Part shown: positions 1 through 5,896 of the stretch, piece after piece | How the letters are laid out: every line of letters starts with the position of its first letter | Numbering within the stretch: position 1 is the first letter of the stretch | Assembly (NCBI GenBank): GCA_050725495.1 | Contig: JBOHHM010000030.1 | Coordinates: forward strand, 1-6,639 | Source: JBOHHM01 sp050725495 | Lineage (GTDB): Bacteria; Pseudomonadota; Gammaproteobacteria; Burkholderiales; Burkholderiaceae_C | Reading direction: 5' to 3' | Length of the DNA: 6,639 bases | Program-made: the position numbers and the translations under genes | Notes under the pieces: model-generated | What the model saw: the letters and a program-made list of their open reading frames with translations, nothing else | Told to the model about the DNA's origin: nothing | Databases searched by the model: none

Positions 1-365
1 ATCCCCTGGTGGCGCGGGTCGGCCACCCGCTGCTCGAATCCCACCCCAGCCATGCGCTGGCGCAAAAGCTGCTGCCGCGCGGCGCCGGCTCGGTGTTCAG
101 TTTCGACATGAAGGGCAGCCGCGAGCAGGGCAAGAAGTTCATCGAAACGCTCAAGGTCTTCAGCCACCTGGCCAATGTCGGCGACTGCCGCTCGCTGGTG
201 ATCCACCCGGCCAGCACCACGCATTTCCGAATGACAGACGAGGCGCTGGCGGGGGCCGGCATCACGCAGGGCACGATACGCCTGTCGATCGGCCTCGAAG
301 ACCCGGACGACTTGATCGACGATTTGAAGCGCGCCTTGAGGGCCGCGGAAAAGGCGGGTGCATGA
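1..365 (+). CDS. metY: O-acetylhomoserine sulfhydrylase (MetY), C-terminal part
   Basis: This is the last 120 residues of a PLP-dependent Cys/Met-metabolism enzyme; the reading frame is open to the left edge, with the first whole codon at base 3. The family makes homocysteine from O-acetylhomoserine and sulfide in the cytoplasm. Visible C-terminal signatures are LESHPSHALAQK, then LPRGAGSVFSF, the HPASTTH motif that helps shape the active site, and TIRLSIGLEDPDDL, whose Arg is the conserved substrate-carboxylate ligand of the fold. The PLP lysine lies upstream of the window. The run SHLANVGDCRSLVIHPASTT fits MetY better than the related MetZ or MetB, but with two thirds of the protein missing an O-succinylhomoserine enzyme cannot be fully excluded. 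The stop overlaps the next start (ATGA at 362-365), so it is probably co-translated with the hydrolase gene. Confidence 0.88.
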   Translation, partial: PLVARVGHPLLESHPSHALAQKLLPRGAGSVFSFDMKGSREQGKKFIETLKVFSHLANVGDCRSLVIHPASTTHFRMTDEALAGAGITQGTIRLSIGLEDPDDLIDDLKRALRAAEKAGA

Positions 366-1171
366 TGGAGTTGAGCGTCAACGGCCACCCCACCTACTGC
401 TACAGCGGCGGCAAGCCCTTTGATCCGGCCAAACCGACCGCCGTCTTCATCCACGGCGTGCTCAACGACCACAGCGTCTGGATCCTGCAGACCCGCTACT
501 TCGCCCACCATGGCTGGAATGTGCTGGCGCCGGACCTGCCGGGCCATTGCAAAAGCGCGGGCGAGCCGCCCGCGACGGTCGAGCAGGCCGCGCAATTCAT
601 CGTGGCCCTGCTCGATGCGGCCGGCGTGAAGCGGGCAGCCCTTGTCGGCCACAGCCTGGGCTCGCTGATTGCGCTGGAAACGGCGGCCCGCGCGCCCGAG
701 CGCGTGAGCCAGCTGGTGATGGTCGGCACGGCCTTCCCGATGAAGGTCTCGCCCGCCCTGCTCGACAACTCGATGCACCAGCCGATGAAGGCCATCGAGA
801 TGGTCAACATGTTCTCGCACTCCATGCTGGCGCCGCCGCCCTCGACGCTGGGCCCCGGGACCTGGCTGTACGGCGGCTCGCGGGCCCTGATGCGGCGCGT
901 GCTGGCCAGCAATCCGCGCATCAACCTGTTTCACACCGGCTTCAAGGCCTGCGATGACTACCAGGGCGGCGAGGCCCGCATGGAACAGGTGCAGTGCGCG
1001 ACGCTTTTCATCCTGGGCCGCAACGATCAGATGGCACCGCCCAAGGCCGCACAGTCGCTGATCGGCAAGGCCCGCCAAAGGCGGGTGGTCGAGCTCGATG
1101 CCGGCCACCAGATGATGACCGAAGCGCCCGACGGCGTGCTGTTCGCGCTCAGGGACTTCCTCAAACCATGA
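362..1171 (+). CDS. alpha/beta hydrolase
   Basis: A 269-residue cytoplasmic alpha/beta-fold hydrolase of usual single-domain length. The order of motifs is complete: oxyanion-hole strand and turn FIHGVLNDHSVW (residues 29-40), strand and loop NVLAPDLPGHCKS (53-65), nucleophile elbow GHSLG with Ser98, catalytic acid Asp222 in LGRNDQMAPP, and catalytic His249 in DAGHQMMTE. A Met- and Pro-rich cap follows the core strands (about 126-170). No signal peptide is seen. The substrate (ester, lactone, thioester or other) cannot be told from these motifs. The start is supported by AAGG at 351-354, 7 bases upstream; a second in-frame ATG follows directly at 365. Both ends overlap neighbours by 4 bases (metY before, P450 after), which indicates translational coupling and suggests a role linked to the P450. 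Confidence 0.9.
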   Translation: MMELSVNGHPTYCYSGGKPFDPAKPTAVFIHGVLNDHSVWILQTRYFAHHGWNVLAPDLPGHCKSAGEPPATVEQAAQFIVALLDAAGVKRAALVGHSLGSLIALETAARAPERVSQLVMVGTAFPMKVSPALLDNSMHQPMKAIEMVNMFSHSMLAPPPSTLGPGTWLYGGSRALMRRVLASNPRINLFHTGFKACDDYQGGEARMEQVQCATLFILGRNDQMAPPKAAQSLIGKARQRRVVELDAGHQMMTEAPDGVLFALRDFLKP

Positions 1172-2448
1172 TCAGCGTCACGCCTGCGATGTCGCGCCCG
1201 CGGGCGCAGGACATTGCGGCCTCGTTCGACCTGCGCGCCCTGCCAGCTGACTTCTTGGCCAACCCCTACCCGGTCTATGCCGCGCTGTGCGAGCGCGAGC
1301 CCGTCAAGCGCCTGCCCGACGGCGGCTTCTTCCTGACGCGCTATGCCGATCTGGTGGCGGTCTACCGCGACGCGCAGACCTTCAGCTCGGACAAGTTGGT
1401 CGAGTTCGCGCCCAGGTATGGAGCAGACTCCGCCCTGTTCGAGCACCACACGACCAGCCTGGTGTTCAACGACCCGCCGCTGCACACGCGGGTGCGCAAG
1501 CTGATCATGGGCGCGCTGACGCGCCGCGCGATTGCCGAGCTGGAGCCGGGGCTGATCGCGCTGGTCGACAGCCTGCTCGATGCGATCGAGGCCAAGAGCG
1601 GCGGCGACCTGATCGAGGACTTCGCCGCGGCGATTCCCGTGGAAATCATCGGTAACCTGCTGGGCGTGCCCCATGCCGACCGCGGCCCGCTGCGCGACTG
1701 GTCGCTCGCGATTCTGGGCGCGCTGGAGCCCGCCCTCCAACCCGAACAGCAGGCGCTGGGCAACCGCAGCGTCAGCGAGTTCACCGCCTACCTCAGGGAC
1801 CTGGTGGCCCACCGGCGCCAGCACCCCGGCGACCCCGAGCACGATGTGCTGACGCGGCTGATCCAGGGCGAGCAGGCGGGCGAGCAGCTCAGCGAAGTCG
1901 AGCTGCTGCAAAACTGCGTGTTCATCCTCAACGCCGGCCACGAAACCACCACGAACCTGATCGGCAACGCCCTGGTCGCGCTGCAGGAATGGCCGGCCGC
2001 GAGAGCCGATTTGCCATCAAAAATGAAGCGCCTCGCGACCGACTCGCGAGGGCTGGAGACCGTTTTGACCCTGGCCGTCGACGAATTCCTGCGCTTCGAG
2101 TCGTCCAACCAGCTGGGCAACCGGCGCGCGCTCAGGGCTTGCGAGGTCGGCGGTGTGGCCTTGCCCGAAGGCGCGCTCGTGACGCTGTGCATAGGCGCGG
2201 CCAACCGCGACCCCGCGCAGTTTGCCAGCCCCGATGCGCTGGACCTGGCACGCGAGAACAACAAGCATCTGGCCTTCGGCTTCGGCATCCACCAGTGCGC
2301 AGGCCTGAGCCTGGCACGGCTCGAAGGCCGCATCGCGATCGGCCGCTTCCTGCAGCGCTTGCCGGCCTACCGGCTGACCGAGGCGCCCAAGCGCGGCGGT
2401 CGCGCCCGCTTCAGGGGCTTCTTGCAAGCCCCGTTTGCCGTGGCCTAA
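1168..2448 (+). CDS. cytochrome P450 (soluble bacterial type)
   Basis: A 426-residue soluble P450 mono-oxygenase with no membrane anchor. Hallmarks in order: the C-helix region HTRVRKL (106-112) that contacts a heme propionate, the I-helix oxygen-activation motif AGHETTT (256-262) with the Glu259-Thr260 acid-alcohol pair, the K-helix ExxR as EFLR (306-309), and the heme loop FGFGIHQCAG (370-379) with Cys377 as the iron ligand. The overall style resembles CYP107-like bacterial enzymes; the substrate is unknown. No ferredoxin or ferredoxin reductase gene lies in the window, so electrons must come from elsewhere. I chose the ATG at 1168 because it overlaps the hydrolase stop as ATGA and the protein then starts just before the usual N-terminal FDLRALPADFLANPYPVYAAL region; the frame is open further upstream but that part is hydrolase antisense-frame noise. 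Oddity: about 11 extra residues between the I helix and ExxR, encoded by a palindromic element (see the repeat at 2016-2069). Confidence 0.93.
   Translation: MISVTPAMSRPRAQDIAASFDLRALPADFLANPYPVYAALCEREPVKRLPDGGFFLTRYADLVAVYRDAQTFSSDKLVEFAPRYGADSALFEHHTTSLVFNDPPLHTRVRKLIMGALTRRAIAELEPGLIALVDSLLDAIEAKSGGDLIEDFAAAIPVEIIGNLLGVPHADRGPLRDWSLAILGALEPALQPEQQALGNRSVSEFTAYLRDLVAHRRQHPGDPEHDVLTRLIQGEQAGEQLSEVELLQNCVFILNAGHETTTNLIGNALVALQEWPAARADLPSKMKRLATDSRGLETVLTLAVDEFLRFESSNQLGNRRALRACEVGGVALPEGALVTLCIGAANRDPAQFASPDALDLARENNKHLAFGFGIHQCAGLSLARLEGRIAIGRFLQRLPAYRLTEAPKRGGRARFRGFLQAPFAVA
2016..2069 (+). repeat. palindromic interspersed element inside the P450 gene
   Basis: A nested inverted repeat: TCAAAA at 2017-2022 and TTTTGA at 2063-2068 form the outer ends, and CCTCGCGA (2031-2038) pairs perfectly with TCGCGAGG (2044-2051) around the 5-base loop CCGAC. 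The AT-rich ends stand out from the GC-rich gene. The element encodes roughly residues 284-300 of the P450 in frame, where the protein is about 11 residues longer than typical relatives as I recall them. The layout (TCAAAA, short stem-loop, GTTTTGA) matches small repeats I remember as frequent in Comamonadaceae genomes; this family assignment is from memory and not searched. Confidence 0.6.
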
Positions 2449-2460
2449 ACTGACTTGTGC

Positions 2461-2466
2461 AGGAGA
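2461..2466 (+). promoter_or_regulatory. ribosome binding site of the Mpo1-like gene
   Basis: AGGAGA lies 6 bases before the ATG at 2473. It decides the start: a TTG at 2455 in the same frame lies upstream of this site and would add six residues, but has no such signal. Confidence 0.75.
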
Positions 2467-2472
2467 CCCGCC

Positions 2473-2823
2473 ATGAACATCGCCAGCCGTTCCAGCCCCG
2501 ATGACGCCACGCCGCCGGACCCGAAGTCCTTCAAGAGCTTCGCCGAGTTCTACCCCTTCTACCTCAGCGAACACCGCAACCGTACCTGCCGCCGCCTGCA
2601 CTTTGTCGGCTCCACGCTGGCTCTGGTCTGCCTGGTCATGCTGATCGCCACCGGCCGGCCGCAATACCTGCTTTATGGCCTGCTGTGCGGCTACGGTTTT
2701 GCCTGGATCGGCCACTATGTCTTCGAGAAAAACCAGCCCGCCAGTTTCAAGCGCCCGCTCTACAGCTTCATGGGCGACTGGGTGATGTACAAGGACCTCT
2801 GGACCGGCAACATCAAGTTCTGA
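2473..2823 (+). CDS. Mpo1-like (DUF962) membrane protein
   Basis: A 116-residue small membrane protein of the DUF962/Mpo1 family. Yeast Mpo1 is an iron-dependent dioxygenase that shortens 2-hydroxy fatty acids by one carbon; bacterial members of this short form are little studied, so the activity here is inference. Family motifs seen are FYPFYLSEHRNRTCRRLHFVGS (27-47, in parts) with His34 and His43, and GHYVFEKNQPA (80-90) with His81 and Glu85, followed by the conserved YSFMGDWVMYKDLW (97-110). Histidines of these motifs are the presumed metal ligands. Two hydrophobic segments (about 46-60 and 64-82) suggest an inner-membrane hairpin. The ATG at 2473 is chosen for its ribosome binding site. 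It follows the P450 stop by 24 bases on the same strand and is likely the last gene of that operon; it converges with the yihY-like gene. Confidence 0.85.
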   Translation: MNIASRSSPDDATPPDPKSFKSFAEFYPFYLSEHRNRTCRRLHFVGSTLALVCLVMLIATGRPQYLLYGLLCGYGFAWIGHYVFEKNQPASFKRPLYSFMGDWVMYKDLWTGNIKF

Positions 2824-2833
2824 GCGCCGGTAC

Positions 2834-2874
2834 CTCAGACGCTACTGTTTTCATAGCACCTCACGCAGTCTGAG
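2834..2874. other. inverted repeat between and into convergent genes
   Basis: CTCAGAC (2834-2840) is a perfect complement of GTCTGAG (2868-2874), and the adjoining GCTA (2841-2844) pairs with TAGC (2854-2857). Together they could form an 11-base-pair stem with a 10-base bulge. It sits where the Mpo1-like gene and the yihY-like gene converge, so it could stop transcription from both sides, but there is no run of T after it on either strand, so it is not a standard intrinsic terminator. Confidence 0.35.
2841..2857. repeat. 17-base GCTA...TAGC palindromic element, copy 1
   Basis: Read on the minus strand the sequence is GCTATGAAAACAGTAGC, an AT-rich core between GCTA and TAGC. It matches the element at 4610-4626 in 13 of 17 positions and in exact length. 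The TGA inside it is the stop codon of the yihY-like gene. Confidence 0.45.
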
Positions 2875-4065
2875 CGAGGACCACTGGCCGTTTTTCCATA
2901 GATTGCCAACCGAATACGAATGCTTGAGCAGCAGCTGCTGCATCAGCGGCTCCATCAGGGTCGCGTCGGGATCGGCCAGCAGCACATAGCGCGCCGCGCC
3001 CGCGTCCTGCGCTTCGCTGAGCGGCTGCACCCAGTCCAGCGAGCTCAGCGCGGCCAGCACCGGCTCCAGTTGCAGCGCATCGACCTGCAGCAGCTGCACC
3101 AGTTGCGGCGCGCTCAGGCCCTTGAGCTCGGTGCTGCGCACCTGATGGAGCTGCTGCAGCACCTCCACCGCGAGCTGGAACGGCCAGCCCGGCGTGCCAC
3201 CGCGTCGCGCCACGCCGCTCAGCAGGCTGGGCAGGTAGGCTGCGATCACGGCACCCAGCAGCATGATCACCCAGGCCACGTAAATCCAGACCAGCAGAAT
3301 CGGCACCGTGGCAAAGGCCCCGTAGACCATCGAGTACGTGGGTATCTGGCCCACGTAAATCGTCAGCAGCTTCTTGGCCAGCTCGATGCCCGCGGCCACG
3401 AACAGGCCGCCGACCCAGGCATGGCCCCAGCGCACCGGTGTGTTGGGCACAAAGTGGTAGAGCGCCGTCACGCCACCGGCCAGCAGGAAGAACTCGATCA
3501 CGTCCAGCAGAAAGCGCACGCCGCCCGGCAGGCTGCTCACCACCCCTTTCGAAGCTGTGATCGCGTAGGAGGTCAGCAGCAGGCTCGCGCCCAGCAGCAG
3601 CGGCCCCAGCGTGATGGCCGCCCAGTAAATCAGCACGCGCTGCGCCAGGGGTCGCGGGTTCTTCACGCGCCAGATGCGGTTGAGCGTACGGTCGATGGTC
3701 AGAATCAAGGCCAGCGCCGTGCTCAGCACCACGGCCAGGCCGACCGCGCCGAGTCGGCTGGCCTTGCTGGCAAACTGCGTGAGGTAGCCCAACACCTGGC
3801 GCGCAATGCTGTCGGGCACCAGGCTCTCGATCAGCCAGCGCTGCAGCACGTCCTGCACCTTCGCAAACATCGGAAAGGCGGTGAACACCGCCAGCGCCAC
3901 CGTGAAAAACGGCACCAGAGCCAGGGTCGTGGTGAAGGTCAGGCTGCTGGCCGTCAGGCCCAGCTGGTCTTCGCGAAAACGCTCGCGCAGCGTGTGGGCG
4001 GTGCTTGCCCAGGGAAAGCGCGACAGGTCTGTCAACACCTGCTCGAAACGGGGGGACACGGTCAT
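2851..4065 (-). CDS. YihY/BrkB family inner-membrane protein
   Basis: A 404-residue integral membrane protein of the YihY/virulence factor BrkB family (once mislabelled ribonuclease BN); its molecular role is not established. After a soluble N-terminus comes the family-typical LTASSLTFTTTLALVPF (37-53), then hydrophobic segments near 45-66, 104-124, 146-167, 185-206, 215-234 and 250-275, six in all as expected. The signature IPTYSMVYGAFATVPILLVW falls at 241-260. Residues 290-404 form a soluble, Leu- and Gln-rich C-terminal extension that probably folds as a small helical domain. I chose the ATG at 4065 because family similarity begins there; the frame is open back to 4569 but that extension is His/Gln-rich shadow sequence opposite other genes. 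No clear ribosome binding site precedes the ATG. The gene diverges from the DUF2069 gene 21 bases away and converges with the Mpo1-like gene. Confidence 0.9.
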   Translation of the reverse strand: MTVSPRFEQVLTDLSRFPWASTAHTLRERFREDQLGLTASSLTFTTTLALVPFFTVALAVFTAFPMFAKVQDVLQRWLIESLVPDSIARQVLGYLTQFASKASRLGAVGLAVVLSTALALILTIDRTLNRIWRVKNPRPLAQRVLIYWAAITLGPLLLGASLLLTSYAITASKGVVSSLPGGVRFLLDVIEFFLLAGGVTALYHFVPNTPVRWGHAWVGGLFVAAGIELAKKLLTIYVGQIPTYSMVYGAFATVPILLVWIYVAWVIMLLGAVIAAYLPSLLSGVARRGGTPGWPFQLAVEVLQQLHQVRSTELKGLSAPQLVQLLQVDALQLEPVLAALSSLDWVQPLSEAQDAGAARYVLLADPDATLMEPLMQQLLLKHSYSVGNLWKNGQWSSLRLREVL

Positions 4066-4071
4066 GGCCGC

Positions 4072-4077
4072 TATGAT
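4072..4077 (+). promoter_or_regulatory. possible -10 hexamer of the DUF2069-FAD oxidase pair
   Basis: TATGAT matches five of six bases of the sigma-70 consensus TATAAT and lies in the 21-base gap between the two divergent start codons. No convincing -35 hexamer is seen 16-18 bases upstream. A transcript from here would start about 2-3 bases before the ATG at 4087, that is, nearly leaderless. Confidence 0.25.
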
Positions 4078-4086
4078 GCCACTCCC

Positions 4087-4482
4087 ATGATGACAGAAGA
4101 CAACACCATTCCCCCCGTGGTGACCGCCACGCGCTGGCTCGCCGTGGGCAGCCTGCTCGGGCTGATTGTTCTGGGGCTGGCCTGGGAGCTGGTGCTGGCC
4201 CCGCTGCGCCCCGGCGGCTCCTGGCTGGCGCTCAAGGTGCTGCCGCTGTGCGTGCCGCTGGCGGGCCTGCTCAAGCACCGCATGTACACCTACCGCTGGG
4301 TCAGCCTGATGGTCTGGCTGTACTTCACCGAAGGCGTCGTTCGTGCCTACAGCGACCGCGCGCCGAGCTCCTATCTGGCCATGGCCGAAGTGCTGCTGTG
4401 CCTGAGCCTGTTTGCCGCCTGCGCCCTGCATGTGCGCCTGCGCCTGAAAAGCCCCAACCGAAGGCCCGCCCCCCATGAATGA
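4087..4482 (+). CDS. DUF2069 family membrane protein
   Basis: A 131-residue predicted inner-membrane protein of the DUF2069 family, function unknown. Four hydrophobic segments are seen, about residues 16-36, 46-62, 70-87 and 97-117. The family core is plain: LKVLPLCVPLAGLLKHRMYTYRW (49-71, in parts) followed by MVWLYFTEGVVRAYSD (75-90). The C-terminus is short and basic (RLRLKSPNRR). The start is taken at the first of two adjacent ATGs (4087 and 4090); neither has a ribosome binding site, and the reading frame open upstream is antisense to the yihY-like gene and rejected. It overlaps the FAD oxidase gene by 8 bases, so the two are co-transcribed. In other Proteobacteria I recall DUF2069 genes beside wrbA and yihY; here yihY is adjacent but wrbA is absent. 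Confidence 0.87.
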   Translation: MMTEDNTIPPVVTATRWLAVGSLLGLIVLGLAWELVLAPLRPGGSWLALKVLPLCVPLAGLLKHRMYTYRWVSLMVWLYFTEGVVRAYSDRAPSSYLAMAEVLLCLSLFAACALHVRLRLKSPNRRPAPHE

Positions 4483-5893
4483 GCTGCTCCCCGCCCTGCG
4501 CGCCATCGTCGGCGCCGCCCACGTGCTCAGCGAAGGCGATCTGAGCGCCTGGGAGCGCGACTGGCGCAAGCGTTACCGCGGAAAGGCCCTGGCCGTGGTG
4601 CGCCCAGGCGCTACAAAAGAAGTAGCAGAGGTGGTGCAGGCCTGCGCCGCCGCCGGCGTCAGCATCGTGCCGCAGGGCGGCAACACCGGCCTGGTGGGCG
4701 GCTCCACGCCCGACGCTTCGGGCCGCCAGCTGGTGCTGAGCCTGCAGCGCATGAACGCCGTGCGCGAGCTCGATGCCGCCAACCTGACCGTGACGGCGGA
4801 GGCCGGCTGCGTGCTGCAAAGCCTGCAGGAAACGGCCCAGCAAGCCGGCTTTCTGTTCCCCTTGAGCTTGGCCGCCGAGGGGAGCTGCACGATTGGCGGC
4901 AACCTCGCCAGCAACGCCGGCGGCACCCAGGTGCTGCGCTACGGCAACGCGCGCGAGCTGTGCCTGGGGCTGGAGGTGGTCACGGCGCAGGGCGAGATCT
5001 GGGACGGCCTGTCGGGCCTGCGCAAGGACAACACCGGCTACGACCTGCGCGACCTGTTCATCGGCAGCGAAGGCACGCTGGGCATCATCACGGCCGCGAC
5101 CCTCAAGCTTTACCCCCTTGCGGCCGCGCAGCTCACAGCCTGGGCCGCCGTGCCCTCGCTGGCGCATGCCGTGACCCTACTGGGCCTGGCCCATCGGCAT
5201 CTGGGCGCGGGCCTGACCGGCTTCGAGGTCATGGGCCAGTTCGCGCTGAGCCTGGTGGCCAAGCATTTCGCGCAGCTGCGCGTGCCGTTTCTGGGCGATC
5301 AAGCCGCACCCTACTGCGTGCTGCTGGAGAACTCCGACAGCGAATCCGAGGAACATGCCCGCAGCCAGTTCGAGCGCCTGCTAGAAACCGCCTTCGAACA
5401 AGGCTGCGTGAGCGACGCCGTGGTCGCCGAAAACCTCACGCAGGCCAAAGTGCTCTGGCACATCCGCGAAAGCATTCCGCTGGCCCAGGCCGAGGAAGGG
5501 CTGAACATCAAGCACGACATCTCGGTGCCGGTGTCGCGCATCCCCGAGTTCGTGCAGACCACCGACGCCCTGCTGGCCCAGGCCATTGCCGGCGTGCGCC
5601 TGGTCAACTTCGGGCATCTGGGCGACGGCAACCTGCACTACAACGTACAGGCACCCGAGGGCGGCGATGCCCAAGCTTTCCTGCGCGAGCAGGAGGAACG
5701 GGTCAATGCGATCGTTTACGACTCTGTCCAGCAGTTCGGCGGCTCAATCTCGGCCGAACACGGTGTCGGCAGCCTGAAGCTCGACAAACTCGAGCACCAC
5801 AAATCGCCGGTGGCGCTGGAGTTAATGCGCGTGATCAAGCGTGCGCTCGATCCGCAGAACCTGATGAACCCGGGGCGGGTGGTGCGGGTGTAG
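4475..5893 (+). CDS. FAD-binding oxidase, D-lactate / D-2-hydroxyglutarate dehydrogenase type
   Basis: A 472-residue flavoenzyme that oxidises a D-2-hydroxy acid to a 2-oxo acid, of usual length for the family. The N-terminal FAD_binding_4 (PCMH-type) domain shows VVRPGATKEVAEVV (41-54), the pyrophosphate loop PQGGNTGLVGGS (66-77), GGNLASNAGG (141-150) and RKDNTGYDLRDLFIGSEGT (183-201). The C-terminal FAD-oxidase domain shows KHDISVP (346-352), the metal-ligand motif NFGHLGDGNLHYN (378-390) with His381 and His388, SAEHGVG (426-432) with Glu428-His429, and the ending DPQNLMNPGRV. There is no iron-sulfur domain, unlike two-domain GlcD/GlcF fusions. Substrate could be D-2-hydroxyglutarate, D-lactate or glycolate; the sequence alone does not decide. 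The start ATG overlaps the DUF2069 stop; AAGG at 4461-4464 lies 10 bases upstream. It ends 3 bases from the convergent OGFr gene. Confidence 0.93.
   Translation: MNELLPALRAIVGAAHVLSEGDLSAWERDWRKRYRGKALAVVRPGATKEVAEVVQACAAAGVSIVPQGGNTGLVGGSTPDASGRQLVLSLQRMNAVRELDAANLTVTAEAGCVLQSLQETAQQAGFLFPLSLAAEGSCTIGGNLASNAGGTQVLRYGNARELCLGLEVVTAQGEIWDGLSGLRKDNTGYDLRDLFIGSEGTLGIITAATLKLYPLAAAQLTAWAAVPSLAHAVTLLGLAHRHLGAGLTGFEVMGQFALSLVAKHFAQLRVPFLGDQAAPYCVLLENSDSESEEHARSQFERLLETAFEQGCVSDAVVAENLTQAKVLWHIRESIPLAQAEEGLNIKHDISVPVSRIPEFVQTTDALLAQAIAGVRLVNFGHLGDGNLHYNVQAPEGGDAQAFLREQEERVNAIVYDSVQQFGGSISAEHGVGSLKLDKLEHHKSPVALELMRVIKRALDPQNLMNPGRVVRV
4610..4626. repeat. 17-base GCTAC...GTAGC palindromic element, copy 2
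   Basis: GCTACAAAAGAAGTAGC has a 5-base-pair stem (GCTAC/GTAGC) around AAAAGAA, an AT-rich island within a GC-rich gene. It encodes the ATKEVA part of the conserved N-terminal strand-helix of the FAD oxidase, using codons (ACA AAA GAA GTA GCA) unlike the neighbouring GC-ending ones. Aligned without gaps it matches the reverse complement of 2841-2857 at 13 of 17 bases. Chance within a coding region is possible. Confidence 0.35.
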
Positions 5894-5896
5894 GGT

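Noticed and set aside
994..1167. Upstream extension of the P450 reading frame
   Set aside because: It overlaps the hydrolase gene in another frame, has no P450 similarity, and the ATG at 1168 fits the usual N-terminus and the ATGA junction.
1027..1941. 304-codon minus-strand open frame opposite the P450
   Set aside because: It mirrors the P450 codons, has low-complexity Gln/Val/Ala composition and no family motif.
2920..4086. Long plus-strand open frame antisense to the yihY-like gene
   Set aside because: Composition is Gln/His/Arg-rich as expected for an antisense frame of a GC-rich gene, with no recognisable domain; only the DUF2069 part from 4087 is real.
4066..4569. N-terminal extension of the YihY frame, which would give 572 residues
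   Set aside because: The extra part is Gln-, His- and Ala-rich shadow sequence opposite the DUF2069 and FAD oxidase genes; YihY similarity starts at the ATG ending at 4065.
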